Part shown: positions 8,029-16,703 of the stretch, piece by piece
Position numbering within the stretch: position 1 is the first letter of the stretch
How the letters are laid out: every line of letters begins with the position of its first letter
Assembly (NCBI GenBank): GCA_002427815.1
Contig: DIZF01000016.1
Span: 1 to 64,000, forward strand
Source: Ramlibacter tataouinensis
GTDB lineage: Bacteria > Pseudomonadota > Gammaproteobacteria > Burkholderiales > Burkholderiaceae_C
DNA length: 64,000 nt
Direction of reading: 5' to 3'
The notes under the pieces: model-generated
The model's input: only the letters and a program-made list of their open reading frames with translations
Database searches by the model: none
What the model was told of the DNA's origin: nothing
Position numbers and translations under genes: made by a program

Positions 8029-8418
8029 TTACCTGTAGATGAACTGCGGGTCTTTCAAGACCGGTTCGACGACGTGCCAGGCCCCATCCCGGTAAACCTG
8101 GAAAAAGCAGCTGTGACGGCCGGTATGGCAGGCGATGGATGGGTCGTGCCCCTGTTGCGTCACCTTCAGCAGCAGGACGTCGTTGTCGCAGTCCATGCGG
8201 ATTTCATGCACAGTCTGCACGTGACCCGACTCCTCCCCCTTGAACCACAGCCTGCCGCGCGAGCGGCTGTAATAGACGGCCCGCCCCAGCTCGGCTGTCT
8301 TTTGCAGCGCCTCCCGGTCCATCCAGGCGAACATCAGCACGTCGTTGCTTGACGCCTCCTGGGCGATGACGGGGATGAGGCCTTGCGCATCCCACTTGAC
8401 CTGATTGAGCCAATCCAT
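8029..8418 (-). CDS. hisI: phosphoribosyl-AMP cyclohydrolase HisI
   Basis: HisI opens the purine ring of phosphoribosyl-AMP, step 3 of histidine synthesis, using zinc and magnesium. The 129-residue protein carries VLMFAWMDREAL, YYSRSRGRLWFKGEESGH, the magnesium-site segment MDCDNDVLL, and the zinc-ligand cysteines in ACHTGRHSCFF. The ATG at 8418 begins MDWLNQVKWD, the family start; the open frame upstream overlaps the gap to hisF. The gap to hisF (58 bases) is one of the larger ones in this cluster. Confidence 0.96.
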   Translation of the reverse strand: MDWLNQVKWDAQGLIPVIAQEASSNDVLMFAWMDREALQKTAELGRAVYYSRSRGRLWFKGEESGHVQTVHEIRMDCDNDVLLLKVTQQGHDPSIACHTGRHSCFFQVYRDGAWHVVEPVLKDPQFIYR

Positions 8419-8476
8419 GGTCTTATTGTGAGGCAAGCCAGCGCCTGGGGCCGGCTCATGGTCCGGGCTGGACTTG

Positions 8477-9256
8477 CTACAGCCGGACCGGAATACCACG
8501 CTCGGCCATCCGCGCCTTGGCCTGGGCCACGGTGAATTCGCCGTAGTGGAAGATGCTGGCGGCCAGGACGGCGTCGGCACCGCCCAGCTGGATGCCGTCG
8601 GCGAGGTGGTCGAGGGTTCCGACGCCCCCCGAAGCGATTACCGGCACGGTCACCGCGTCGCTCACCGCGCGGGTGAGATCGAGGTCGAATCCGGCCTTGG
8701 TGCCGTCACGGTCCATGCTGGTCAGCAGGATTTCGCCGGCACCGCGCCGGGTCATTTCGACCGCCCACTGGACCGCGTCCAGGCCGGTATTACGACGGCC
8801 CCCATGGCTGTAGACGTCCCAGCCCGGCCCCCGGAGGGCGGCCTCGGCGCCTGCGCGCCGCTTGGCATCGATGGCGACCACGATGCACTGGGCACCATAC
8901 TTGTCCGAGGCCTGCGAAATCACGTCCGGATTGGCGATCGCGGCCGAATTGAAGCTGGTCTTGTCGGCGCCTGCGTTGAGCAGCCGCCGCACGTCATCGA
9001 CGGTGCGCACGCCGCCGCCCACCGTCAGCGGAATGAACACCTGCGAGGCGACCGCTTCGATGATGTGCAGGATCAGGTCGCGCTCGTCGCTGGTGGCCGT
9101 GATGTCCAGAAAGGTGAGTTCGTCGGCACCCTGTTCGTTGTAACGCGCGGCAATCTCCACCGGATCTCCGGCATCGCGCAACGCGACGAAATTGACGCCT
9201 TTGACGACCCGGCCGCCGGTGACGTCCAGGCAGGGAATGATGCGTTTGGCGAGCAT
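8477..9256 (-). CDS. hisF: imidazole glycerol phosphate synthase cyclase subunit HisF
   Basis: HisF uses ammonia supplied by HisH to convert PRFAR to imidazole glycerol phosphate and AICAR. The 259-residue (beta/alpha)8 barrel has the catalytic Asp in RIIPCLDVTGGRVVKG near the N-terminus and a second in CIVVAIDAK. The phosphate-binding repeats VIASGGVG and VGGGVRT are clear. It lies ten bases after hisA and is followed by hisI. Confidence 0.98.
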   Translation of the reverse strand: MLAKRIIPCLDVTGGRVVKGVNFVALRDAGDPVEIAARYNEQGADELTFLDITATSDERDLILHIIEAVASQVFIPLTVGGGVRTVDDVRRLLNAGADKTSFNSAAIANPDVISQASDKYGAQCIVVAIDAKRRAGAEAALRGPGWDVYSHGGRRNTGLDAVQWAVEMTRRGAGEILLTSMDRDGTKAGFDLDLTRAVSDAVTVPVIASGGVGTLDHLADGIQLGGADAVLAASIFHYGEFTVAQAKARMAERGIPVRL

Positions 9257-9266
9257 CTTCAGGCGT

Positions 9267-10007
9267 TCACTTGCCCAGCTCGTCCGCCTTGGCCTGGGCC
9301 TTGACGAAATCGAGTTCGCCGGAATAGATGGCGCGCCCGCAGATCACGCCTTCGATGCCCTCGTCCTCGACGGCGCACAATTTCTCGATATCGGCGATGT
9401 TGGAGAGGCCACCCGAGGCGATCACCGGGATGTGCAGGGCCTGGGCCAGCTTCACGGTGGCTTCGATGTTGATGCCCGAGAGCATGCCATCGCGGCCGAT
9501 GTCGGTGTAGATGATCGACTCAACGCCCCAGTCCTCGAACTTCCTGGCCAAGTCCACCACTTCGTGGCCGGTCAGCTTGCTCCAGCCGTCGGTGGCCACC
9601 TTGCCGTCCTTGGCGTCCAGGCCGACGATGACATGGCCGCCGAAAGCCGTGCAGGCGTCGTGCAGGAAGCCGGGGTTCTTCACTGCGGCGGTGCCGATGA
9701 TGACGTACCGCAGTCCACCGTCGATGTACTTCTCGATCGTGTCCAGGTCGCGGATGCCGCCGCCCAGCTGCACCGGGATATCGCTGCCCACCGCCTTGAG
9801 GATGGACCGGATGGCCGTGAAATTCTGCGGCTTGCCCGCGAACGCGCCGTTCAGGTCCACCAGATGCAGGCGGCGCGCGCCTTTTTCCAGCCAGGTCCTC
9901 GCCATCGCGCCCGGATCCTCGCTGAACGTCGTGGCTCGGTCCATGTCGCCCTGCATCAACCGCACGCAGTGGCCGTCCTTCAGATCAATCGCGGGAATAA
10001 GAAGCAT
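9267..10007 (-). CDS. hisA: ProFAR isomerase HisA
   Basis: HisA carries out the Amadori rearrangement of ProFAR to PRFAR. The 246-residue barrel begins MLLIPAIDLKDGHCVRL, with the catalytic Asp in the first strand and its partner in IYTDIGRDGM. Phosphate-binding VQLGGGIRD and VIASGGLS blocks are present. The ATG at 10007 follows TTATCCTCCGC on the opposite strand, that is, a GGAGG-like site; a longer open frame begins 36 bases upstream. It shares its fold with the adjacent HisF. Confidence 0.97.
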   Translation of the reverse strand: MLLIPAIDLKDGHCVRLMQGDMDRATTFSEDPGAMARTWLEKGARRLHLVDLNGAFAGKPQNFTAIRSILKAVGSDIPVQLGGGIRDLDTIEKYIDGGLRYVIIGTAAVKNPGFLHDACTAFGGHVIVGLDAKDGKVATDGWSKLTGHEVVDLARKFEDWGVESIIYTDIGRDGMLSGINIEATVKLAQALHIPVIASGGLSNIADIEKLCAVEDEGIEGVICGRAIYSGELDFVKAQAKADELGK

Positions 10008-10057
10008 AGCGGAGGATAACGAGGCGCCCCGCGGGCGGGTCACCCCGTTCTAGGTGG

Positions 10058-10702
10058 TCAAGGAGTCCAGTGCAGAAAGTTTCGATAGAGGGACAGGCCT
10101 TGGTCTGCACTCTTCTCGGGGTGGAACTGGGTCGCAAAAATATTATCGCGTGCAATCGCGGCGGTAAAGCGCGTGCCGTAGTCGGCTTCGCCGACGCTGT
10201 GGCGCGCATCCGACGGCCGGACATAGTAGCTGTGGACGAAATAGAAGTAGCTTGCATCCGCCACGCCTTGCCAGAGGGGATGCGGCCGGGTTTGAAAAAC
10301 CTGGTTCCAGCCCATCTGGGGCACCTTGTAGCGGCTACCGTCGGGCTGCAGGCGGCCGGCGAGGTCGAATCTGAGCACTTCGCCGTGGATCAGGCCCAGG
10401 CCTTCGGTCGGCCCTTCCTCGCTGCGATCGAGCAGCATCTGCATGCCGATGCAGACACCGAACAACGGTTTGGAGGCCGCAGCTTCCAGAACGCTGTCCC
10501 GCAGGCCCGAATCGCGCAACTCGCGCATGCAATCGGGCATTGCACCTTGTCCCGGCAGCACGATGCGGTCGGCCGCGCGCACTTCCTCCGGTCGGGACGT
10601 CACCTGCACGTCGAAACCGCTGCCCTGCGCCACATGCAGCACCGCCTGGGCCACCGAGCGCAGGTTGCCCATGCCATAGTCGACGACTGCCACAGTTTTC
10701 AT
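10058..10702 (-). CDS. hisH: imidazole glycerol phosphate synthase glutaminase subunit HisH
   Basis: HisH is the class I glutamine amidotransferase that feeds ammonia to HisF. The 214-residue protein begins MKTVAVVDYGMGNLRS, has the nucleophile cysteine in GVCIGMQMLL, and the His/Glu of the triad in ATQFHPEKS. The start at 10702 matches the family; an in-frame ATG six codons upstream (10720) is an alternative, and neither has a strong ribosome site. It lies between hisB and hisA. Confidence 0.97.
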   Translation of the reverse strand: MKTVAVVDYGMGNLRSVAQAVLHVAQGSGFDVQVTSRPEEVRAADRIVLPGQGAMPDCMRELRDSGLRDSVLEAAASKPLFGVCIGMQMLLDRSEEGPTEGLGLIHGEVLRFDLAGRLQPDGSRYKVPQMGWNQVFQTRPHPLWQGVADASYFYFVHSYYVRPSDARHSVGEADYGTRFTAAIARDNIFATQFHPEKSADQGLSLYRNFLHWTP

Positions 10703-10755
10703 ATCGATCTGCTCATGCAAACACCGGCCCCGGGACGTCCGCGCCGCCAGTTATG

Positions 10756-11352
10756 TCAGAGCGAGCCTTTGGTCGAAGGCACCGCCCCGGCCGATCGGGG
10801 GTCGAGTTCCAGCGCCATGCGCAGGGCCCGCGCGAAGGCCTTGAACACGGTCTCGCACTGGTGGTGCGCGTTTTCGCCACGCAAATTGTCGATGTGGAGG
10901 GTCACGAACGCGTGGTTGGCGAAACCCTGGAAGAACTCGTGCGCCAGCTGGCTGTCGAAAGTGCCGATCATGCCGCTCTTGAACGGTACGTTCATCACCA
11001 GCCCGGGGCGTCCCGAAAAATCGATGACCACCCGCGACAGCGCCTCGTCCAGCGGCACATAGGCATGGCCATAGCGGCGGATGCCCTGCTTGCTGCCCAC
11101 GGCCTGATACACCGCCTGGCCGAGCGTGATGCCCACGTCCTCGACGGTATGGTGGCCATCGATGTGCAGGTCGCCCTGGGCCTGAATGTCCAGATCGACG
11201 AGGCCGTGGCGGGCGATCTGATCGAGCATGTGATCGAAGAAACCGATGCCCGTGGCGAACCGGCCCTGGCCGCTGCCGTCCAGGTTGACGCGGACGGTGA
11301 TCCGGGTTTCCGCGGTGTCGCGGGAGACTTCGGCAGTGCGAGGTGTGGTCAT
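10756..11352 (-). CDS. hisB: imidazoleglycerol-phosphate dehydratase HisB
   Basis: This is the stand-alone dehydratase (IGPD, step 7), 198 residues, without the N-terminal phosphatase domain of the enteric HisB. Metal-binding histidines are in IGFFDHMLDQIARHG, DGHHTVEDVGI, NLRGENAHHQCE and the RRYGHAYVPLDEA block. The ATG at 11352 overlaps the hisC stop as ATGA. The histidinol-phosphatase needed for the pathway is not encoded next to it and must be elsewhere or shared with another phosphatase. Confidence 0.97.
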   Translation of the reverse strand: MTTPRTAEVSRDTAETRITVRVNLDGSGQGRFATGIGFFDHMLDQIARHGLVDLDIQAQGDLHIDGHHTVEDVGITLGQAVYQAVGSKQGIRRYGHAYVPLDEALSRVVIDFSGRPGLVMNVPFKSGMIGTFDSQLAHEFFQGFANHAFVTLHIDNLRGENAHHQCETVFKAFARALRMALELDPRSAGAVPSTKGSL

Positions 11353-12425
11353 AGGCAGGCCTGAAGGGCCCTGAGCATCTGGGCATTCTCGCCGGGAGTG
11401 CCGACGGTCAGGCGCAGGCAATTGGCCAGCAATGGATGCATTGTAGAAACGTTCTTGACCAGCACCCCGCGGGATTTCAAGCCCTCAAAGGCCTTTTGGG
11501 CATCGGGAAACCGCGCCAGGATCATGTTGGCATCGCTGGGCCAGGCCTTGACGCCCGGCAGATCGCCCAGGGCGCGCTGCAACACCGCGCGCTGCTCCCG
11601 CAGATCCCTGGCCTGGGCCGCGAACACGTCCGCATGCTCGAGGGCGAACAATGCCGCCTCGCAGTTGAGCACACTGATGTTGTAGGGCGGCCGCACTTTG
11701 TCGATCTCCGCGATCAGGGCCTGCGGCCCCAGCATGTAGCCGATTCGCACCCCCGCCAGGCCGAACTTGCTCAGGGTACGCATCAGGAGCACATGACCGT
11801 GGCGGCCGATGCGATCGATGTAGCTTCGGCTGGAAAACGGCTGGTAGGCCTCATCGAGGACGACGAGGCCGGGGGCAGCCTCGATGATCTTGTCGATCAC
11901 CGCGTCGTCCCACAAGTTGGCGGTCGGATTGTTGGGGTAGGCCAGGTAGATCACCGAAGGCCGGTCCCGGGCGATCGCCTCAAGCATGGCGGCTTCGTCG
12001 AGCTCGAAGTCCTCGGTCAAGGCGACCCCGGTGAACTTCAGGCCCTGCATGCGGGCGCTCATGGCGTACATGACAAACCCGGGCACCGGCGCCAGGACTG
12101 TGGCGCCCGGCACATCGCAAGCCATGGCAATCAGCGAAATCAGCTCATCCGAGCCATTGCCCAGCATGATGTCGAAGCCCGCTGGCATCCCGGCGTGGGA
12201 TGCCAGTGCCGCCCGCAGGTCGTGGATGCGCTCGCCGGGATAGCGATTCAGCGGCAGGGCACCGAGGCGCCGTCCGAGTTCGTCCTGCAACGGGGCCGGC
12301 AACCGATACGGGTTTTCCATCGCATCGAGCTTGACCAGCCCGGCTGAAGGCTGGATGGCGTAGGCGTGCAGGCCCTGCACGTCCGAGCGGATCAGGCGCT
12401 GCAGGCGCGCCGGCAGGCCGATCAT
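11349..12425 (-). CDS. hisC: histidinol-phosphate aminotransferase HisC
   Basis: A 358-residue fold-type I PLP enzyme that transaminates imidazole acetol phosphate with glutamate. Seen are KLDAMENPYRLP near the N-terminus, the substrate/cofactor-binding LGNGSDELI, AYPNNPTAN, VLDEAYQPF, and the PLP-lysine region LMRTLSKFGLAGVRIGY. It overlaps hisD upstream and hisB downstream, each by ATGA, so hisD-hisC-hisB are tightly coupled. HisC-like enzymes can also serve aromatic amino acids, but the context fixes the role. Confidence 0.96.
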   Translation of the reverse strand: MIGLPARLQRLIRSDVQGLHAYAIQPSAGLVKLDAMENPYRLPAPLQDELGRRLGALPLNRYPGERIHDLRAALASHAGMPAGFDIMLGNGSDELISLIAMACDVPGATVLAPVPGFVMYAMSARMQGLKFTGVALTEDFELDEAAMLEAIARDRPSVIYLAYPNNPTANLWDDAVIDKIIEAAPGLVVLDEAYQPFSSRSYIDRIGRHGHVLLMRTLSKFGLAGVRIGYMLGPQALIAEIDKVRPPYNISVLNCEAALFALEHADVFAAQARDLREQRAVLQRALGDLPGVKAWPSDANMILARFPDAQKAFEGLKSRGVLVKNVSTMHPLLANCLRLTVGTPGENAQMLRALQACL

Positions 12426-13741
12426 CGCTTCATCCTCATTTCGGCGGCGCGGGCATGAGCCTGCAATCCTTCCCCATAGGCGAGCTCGGCGGCAATCGCA
12501 CCCAGGGTCTGCGCACCGGCCTCGCTCACCTCGATGAGGCTGCTGCGCTTCTGGAAGTCGTAGACGCCCAACGGGCTGGAAAAGCGTGCCGTGCTGCTGG
12601 TGGGCAACACATGATTGGGGCCGGCGCAGTAGTCGCCGAGCGATTCACTGGTAAACGCGCCCAGGAAGATGGCGCCCGCGTGCCTCAGCAGCGGTTCCCA
12701 GCGGTGCGGCTCGCTGCTCGCGATCTCCAGGTGCTCCGGCGCGATGCGGTTGCTGATCTCGCACGCCTCTTCCATGCTGCGAGTACGGATCAGGGCACCC
12801 CTGCCGCTGAGCGATTTGGCAATGATCCCGGCACGCGGCATTTCAGGCAGCAGGCGGTCGATCGCACCCTGCACCCGGTCGATGTAGCCGTCATCCGGGC
12901 ACAGCAGGATGCTTTGCGCCAGCTCGTCGTGTTCGGCCTGGGAAAACAGATCCATCGCCACCCAATCGGGCGGCGTCGTTCCATCGGCCAGCACCAGGAT
13001 TTCGCTGGGCCCGGCGATCATGTCGATGCCCACCCGACCGAAGACGCGGCGCTTGGCGCTGGCGACATAGGCATTGCCCGGTCCGGTGATCTTGTCCACC
13101 CGCGGCACGGTCCGGGTGCCGTACGCCAGCGCGCCGATCGCCTGCGCACCGCCGATCGTGAACACCCGGCTGACACCGGCCACATGGGCGGCAGCGAGCA
13201 CGAGGGCGTTCTTTTCGCCGCGCGGTGTGGGCACCACCATGACGATCTCCATGACGCCCGCCACATGCGCCGGGATCGCGTTCATCAGCACCGAAGACGG
13301 GTAGGCAGCCTTGCCGCCGGGCACATAGATGCCGACCCGGTCCAGCGGCGTGACTTTCTGGCCCAGCAGGGTCCCGTCCTCATCGCGGTAGCTCCAGCTT
13401 TCGCCACTGGCCTTCTTCTGCGCTTCGTGATAGCTGCGGACCCGGCGCGCCGCAGCTTGCAGCGCGTCGCGTTGTGCAGGAGGCAGGCTGTCGAACGCCG
13501 TTTTCAGTTCAGCCTGCGACAGCTCCAGATCCTGCAGCGAGGCCGCCTCGAGCGCGTCGAACTGTTTCGTATAAGCCAACACGGCCGCATCGCCGCGCAG
13601 CTGCACATCGGCCAGGATATCGCCGACGCGCTGCTCGACCTGGGCATCGGTTTCGGCCGACCAATGCAGACGGGCAGCGAATTGCTGCTCGAAACCGGCG
13701 GCGGCAGTGGACAGGCGTGCGGGCCGGGCGGCGGGCTTCAT
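12422..13741 (-). CDS. hisD: histidinol dehydrogenase HisD
   Basis: HisD oxidises histidinol to histidine in two NAD-dependent steps using zinc. The 439-residue protein has VGIYVPGGKAAYPSSVLM, the NAD-binding TIGGAQAIGALAYGT, DKITGPGNAYVASAKR, DMIAGPSEILV, the catalytic RIAPEHLEI and the zinc ligand in DYCAGPNHVLPT. The ATG at 13741 overlaps the hisG stop as ATGA. A longer open frame continues into hisG and was not used. Confidence 0.98.
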   Translation of the reverse strand: MKPAARPARLSTAAAGFEQQFAARLHWSAETDAQVEQRVGDILADVQLRGDAAVLAYTKQFDALEAASLQDLELSQAELKTAFDSLPPAQRDALQAAARRVRSYHEAQKKASGESWSYRDEDGTLLGQKVTPLDRVGIYVPGGKAAYPSSVLMNAIPAHVAGVMEIVMVVPTPRGEKNALVLAAAHVAGVSRVFTIGGAQAIGALAYGTRTVPRVDKITGPGNAYVASAKRRVFGRVGIDMIAGPSEILVLADGTTPPDWVAMDLFSQAEHDELAQSILLCPDDGYIDRVQGAIDRLLPEMPRAGIIAKSLSGRGALIRTRSMEEACEISNRIAPEHLEIASSEPHRWEPLLRHAGAIFLGAFTSESLGDYCAGPNHVLPTSSTARFSSPLGVYDFQKRSSLIEVSEAGAQTLGAIAAELAYGEGLQAHARAAEMRMKR

Positions 13742-14421
13742 GCGGATTGGCGCCTGGCGACGGCGGCGGCAAAACTGTCGATGAGCGGGCGGATGGCGTC
13801 CTGTTTGAGCTTCAGCGCCGCCTGATTGACCACCAGTCGCGAACTGATGTCCATGATCCGCTCGACTTCGACCAGCTGGTTGGCCTTGAGCGTGCCGCCG
13901 GTGGACACCAGGTCGACGATGGCATCGGCCAGCCCCGTGAGGGGTGCCAGCTCCATGCTGCCGTACAACTTGATCAGGTCCACGTGGACCCCTTTGGTCG
14001 CGAAGAACTCGCGCGCGATATTCACGTATTTGGTCGCGACCTTCAGGCGCGAACCCTGTCTGACGGCGCTGGCGTAATCGAAGTCGGCGCGCACGGCAAC
14101 GCTGACGCGGCAGCGCGCGATGCGCAGGTCCAGGGGCTGGTACAAGCCGGCCCCTCCGCCCCAGCTGGCGCCGTGCTCGATCAGGGTGTCCAGCCCGGTC
14201 ACACCGAGGTCGGCGCCCCCGTACTGCACATAGGTCGGCACGTCCGTGGCACGGACGATGATCACGCGCACTTCGGGCCGGCTGGTCGCGAGAATCAGCT
14301 TGCGCGATTTTTCGGGGTCTTCCAGCACCTCGATCCCGGCGGCCTGGAGCAGCGGCAGGGTTTCCTCGAAAATGCGGCCTTTGGACAGGGCCAGCGTGAT
14401 CATCCCGGCGTTCGCATTCAT
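13738..14421 (-). CDS. hisG: ATP phosphoribosyltransferase HisG, short form
   Basis: HisG condenses ATP and PRPP in the first committed and feedback-controlled step of histidine synthesis. The 227-residue length and ending shortly after VSTGGTLKANQLVEVE show the short form, which lacks the C-terminal regulatory domain and works only with the HisZ paralogue of HisRS. No hisZ lies in this window. The start at 14421 overlaps the murA stop as ATGA; MITLALSKGRIFEE six codons on is an alternative start. Confidence 0.96.
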   Translation of the reverse strand: MNANAGMITLALSKGRIFEETLPLLQAAGIEVLEDPEKSRKLILATSRPEVRVIIVRATDVPTYVQYGGADLGVTGLDTLIEHGASWGGGAGLYQPLDLRIARCRVSVAVRADFDYASAVRQGSRLKVATKYVNIAREFFATKGVHVDLIKLYGSMELAPLTGLADAIVDLVSTGGTLKANQLVEVERIMDISSRLVVNQAALKLKQDAIRPLIDSFAAAVARRQSA

Positions 14422-15683
14422 TTGATCCGTTCGATATCGGCGCCGATGCCGCGCAGCTTGGTTTCCATCTGGTCGTAGCCGCGGTCCAGGTGGTAGATGC
14501 GGTCCACCAGGGTTTCCCCTTCGGCAACCAGTCCGGCGATGACCAGGCTGGCCGATGCACGCAGGTCAGTGGCCATCACGGTGGCACCCGAGAGCCTTTC
14601 GACCCCGTCGATGACCGCGAACTTGCCGTCCACCTGGATCCTGGCGCCCAGACGAGCCAGCTCGTTGACGTGCATGAAGCGGTTTTCGAAGATGGTCTCG
14701 GTCACCTTCGAGGGGCCATCGGCGATCGCATTGAGGACCATGAACTGGGCCTGCATGTCGGTCGGAAAGCCCGGGTACTCGGCGGTGCGGAAGCTCTGGG
14801 CTGCGAGGCGCCCCTGCGCATGCAGGTGAATGCCATCCTCGACCGCTGCCACCCTCGCGCCGGCGTCGCGCAGCTTGTCGATCACGGCCTCGAGATGATC
14901 GGCGCGGCCATGCCGCAACACGACATCGCCGCCGGTAGCCGCCACTGCGCACAGGAAAGTGCCGGCCTCGATCCGGTCGGCCACCACGCGGTGGCTGCAG
15001 CCGGACAGTCTGTCGACACCGACGATGGTGATGCGGCTGGTGCCGTGGCCGTGGATGCGCGCCCCCATGGCGATCAGCATTTCGGCCAGGTCGCTGATCT
15101 CGGGCTCCTGGGCCGCATTCTCCAGCACGGTTTCACCCTCGGCCAGGGTTGCGGCCATCAGGAAGTTCTCGGTGCCGGTCACCGTGATCATGTCGGTGCG
15201 GATGCTGGCGCCCCTGAGGCGCTCGCGGCCCTTGGGCAGCCGCGCGATCATGTAGCCGTGTTCGACCACGATCTCCGCCCCCATCGCTTGCATGCCCTTG
15301 ATGTGCTGGTCCACCGGCCTCGAGCCGATGGCGCAGCCACCCGGGAGGGAAACGGTCGCTTCACCGAAGCGCGCCATCAACGGCCCGAGCGCGAGCACCG
15401 AGGCGCGCATGGTCTTGACCAGCTCGTACGGGGCTTCGGGGGAACTGAGGCGGGCGGAGTCGACACGGACATTGCCCTCATCGTCGCGTTCGACCTTGAC
15501 ACCCATGTTGCGGATCAGGGTGAGCATGGTCGCGACGTCCTGCAGCCGCGGCAAGTTGTTCAGCATCACCGGCTGGTCCGTCAAAAGGGCCGCGCACAGT
15601 TCGGGCAACGCGGCGTTCTTGGCGCCGGAAATGCGCACTTCGCCGTGCAGCTGCCGTCCTCCGCGGATCAAGAGCTTGTCCAT
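14418..15683 (-). CDS. murA: UDP-N-acetylglucosamine 1-carboxyvinyltransferase MurA
   Basis: MurA transfers enolpyruvate from PEP to UDP-GlcNAc, the first committed step of peptidoglycan synthesis and the fosfomycin target. The 421-residue protein opens MDKLLIRGGRQLHGEVRISGAKN-like; the substrate-binding SGAKNAA block and the active-site loop SLPGGCAIGSRPVD with Cys117 are intact, so fosfomycin adduct formation is expected. It lies seven bases after ibaG and overlaps hisG, which ties the cell-wall and histidine genes into one transcription unit. Confidence 0.98.
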   Translation of the reverse strand: MDKLLIRGGRQLHGEVRISGAKNAALPELCAALLTDQPVMLNNLPRLQDVATMLTLIRNMGVKVERDDEGNVRVDSARLSSPEAPYELVKTMRASVLALGPLMARFGEATVSLPGGCAIGSRPVDQHIKGMQAMGAEIVVEHGYMIARLPKGRERLRGASIRTDMITVTGTENFLMAATLAEGETVLENAAQEPEISDLAEMLIAMGARIHGHGTSRITIVGVDRLSGCSHRVVADRIEAGTFLCAVAATGGDVVLRHGRADHLEAVIDKLRDAGARVAAVEDGIHLHAQGRLAAQSFRTAEYPGFPTDMQAQFMVLNAIADGPSKVTETIFENRFMHVNELARLGARIQVDGKFAVIDGVERLSGATVMATDLRASASLVIAGLVAEGETLVDRIYHLDRGYDQMETKLRGIGADIERIK

Positions 15684-15690
15684 GAATGTT

Positions 15691-15936
15691 TCAGTTACCT
15701 TGGGCGGCGGCCCACTCGGTGGGCGTGAATGCCCGGATCGAAAGGGCGTGCACCTCGTCGGTCTTCATTCTCTCACCCAGCGTCGCGTACACGCGCTGAT
15801 GCCGCTGGATCGGCCGCTTGCCCTCGAATTCGGGGGAAACGATCAACGCCGCCCAGTGGCGCCCGTCGCCCTCGAGCTCGATGTGATCGCAGGCCAGGCC
15901 CGCAGCAATGATGGATTTGAGTTCGTCAGCAGTCAT
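15691..15936 (-). CDS. ibaG: BolA-family protein IbaG
   Basis: An 81-residue BolA-type protein with the class II KH-like pattern and the conserved RHQRVYATLGERMKTDEVHALSI stretch, including the histidine used to share a 2Fe-2S cluster with monothiol glutaredoxins. Its position between the mla genes and murA is the same as ibaG (yrbA) in E. coli, which supports IbaG rather than BolA proper. A role in iron-sulfur handling and acid stress is known for the family. Confidence 0.9.
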   Translation of the reverse strand: MTADELKSIIAAGLACDHIELEGDGRHWAALIVSPEFEGKRPIQRHQRVYATLGERMKTDEVHALSIRAFTPTEWAAAQGN

Positions 15937-15947
15937 ATTCAGGTGGC

Positions 15948-16703
15948 CTATCCGCGGATTTTGTAGCCGATGCGCAGCAGATGCACGGCGACGGCGCTGA
16001 CCACCAGCAGGGCGGCGGCGACGATGCCCAGGCTCAGCCAGGGCGACACGTCGCTGACGCCGAAAAAGCCGTAGCGGAAGCCGTCAATCATGTAGAAGAA
16101 GGGGTTGAGATGGCTCACGTCCTGCCAGAACGCAGGCAGGGAGTGGATGGAATAGAACACGCCCGACAGGAAGGTCATCGGCATGATGATGAAATTCTGG
16201 AAAGCCGCCATCTGGTCGAATTTCTCCGCCCAGAGGCCGGCGATCACGCCCAGACCGCCCAGCATGGCTGCACCGAGCACTGCGAACAGCAGAATCCATT
16301 GCGGCGCCACGAACGCAGGCCGGCCGAACAGCGACGTGACGGCGAACACGCCCAACCCTACCGCGAGGCCGCGCACCACCGATGAGCCGACATAGGCAAA
16401 GAACCAGCTCCAGTGGGACAGCGGCGTCAGCAGCACGAACACCAGGCTGCCCATGATCTTGCTTTGCACCAGCGAAGAGGAGCTGTTGGCGAAAGCGTTC
16501 TGCAACACGCTCATCATCACCAGCCCCGGCACCAGGAAGGCGGTGTAACTGACCTGACCATAGATCTTGACGTGGTCCTGCAGCACGTGACCGAAGATCA
16601 GCATGTACATCACCGCCGTGAGCACGGGAGCGGCCACGGTCTGGAAGCCAACCTTCCAGAAGCGCAGGACCTCCTTGTAGAACAGCGTCCGCCATCCTGT
16701 CAT
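15948..16703 (-). CDS. ABC-2 type exporter permease (YadH-like)
   Basis: The 251-residue protein has six predicted hydrophobic segments and the ABC-2 signature region (FNFIIMPMTFLSGVFYSIHSLP-type, about residues 165-187, seen as QNFIIMPMTFLSGVFYSI). It would form the membrane part of an exporter with the adjacent ATPase, whose stop it overlaps as ATGA. The substrate is unknown; the family includes polysaccharide and drug exporters. The pair lies between mlaB and ibaG, which suggests an envelope function. Confidence 0.9.
   Translation of the reverse strand: MTGWRTLFYKEVLRFWKVGFQTVAAPVLTAVMYMLIFGHVLQDHVKIYGQVSYTAFLVPGLVMMSVLQNAFANSSSSLVQSKIMGSLVFVLLTPLSHWSWFFAYVGSSVVRGLAVGLGVFAVTSLFGRPAFVAPQWILLFAVLGAAMLGGLGVIAGLWAEKFDQMAAFQNFIIMPMTFLSGVFYSIHSLPAFWQDVSHLNPFFYMIDGFRYGFFGVSDVSPWLSLGIVAAALLVVSAVAVHLLRIGYKIRG

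Noticed and set aside
12422..14560. A 712-codon frame that would make hisD much longer and overlap hisG
   Set aside because: HisD homology begins at 13741, where ATGA overlaps hisG; the extra N-terminal part has no family pattern.
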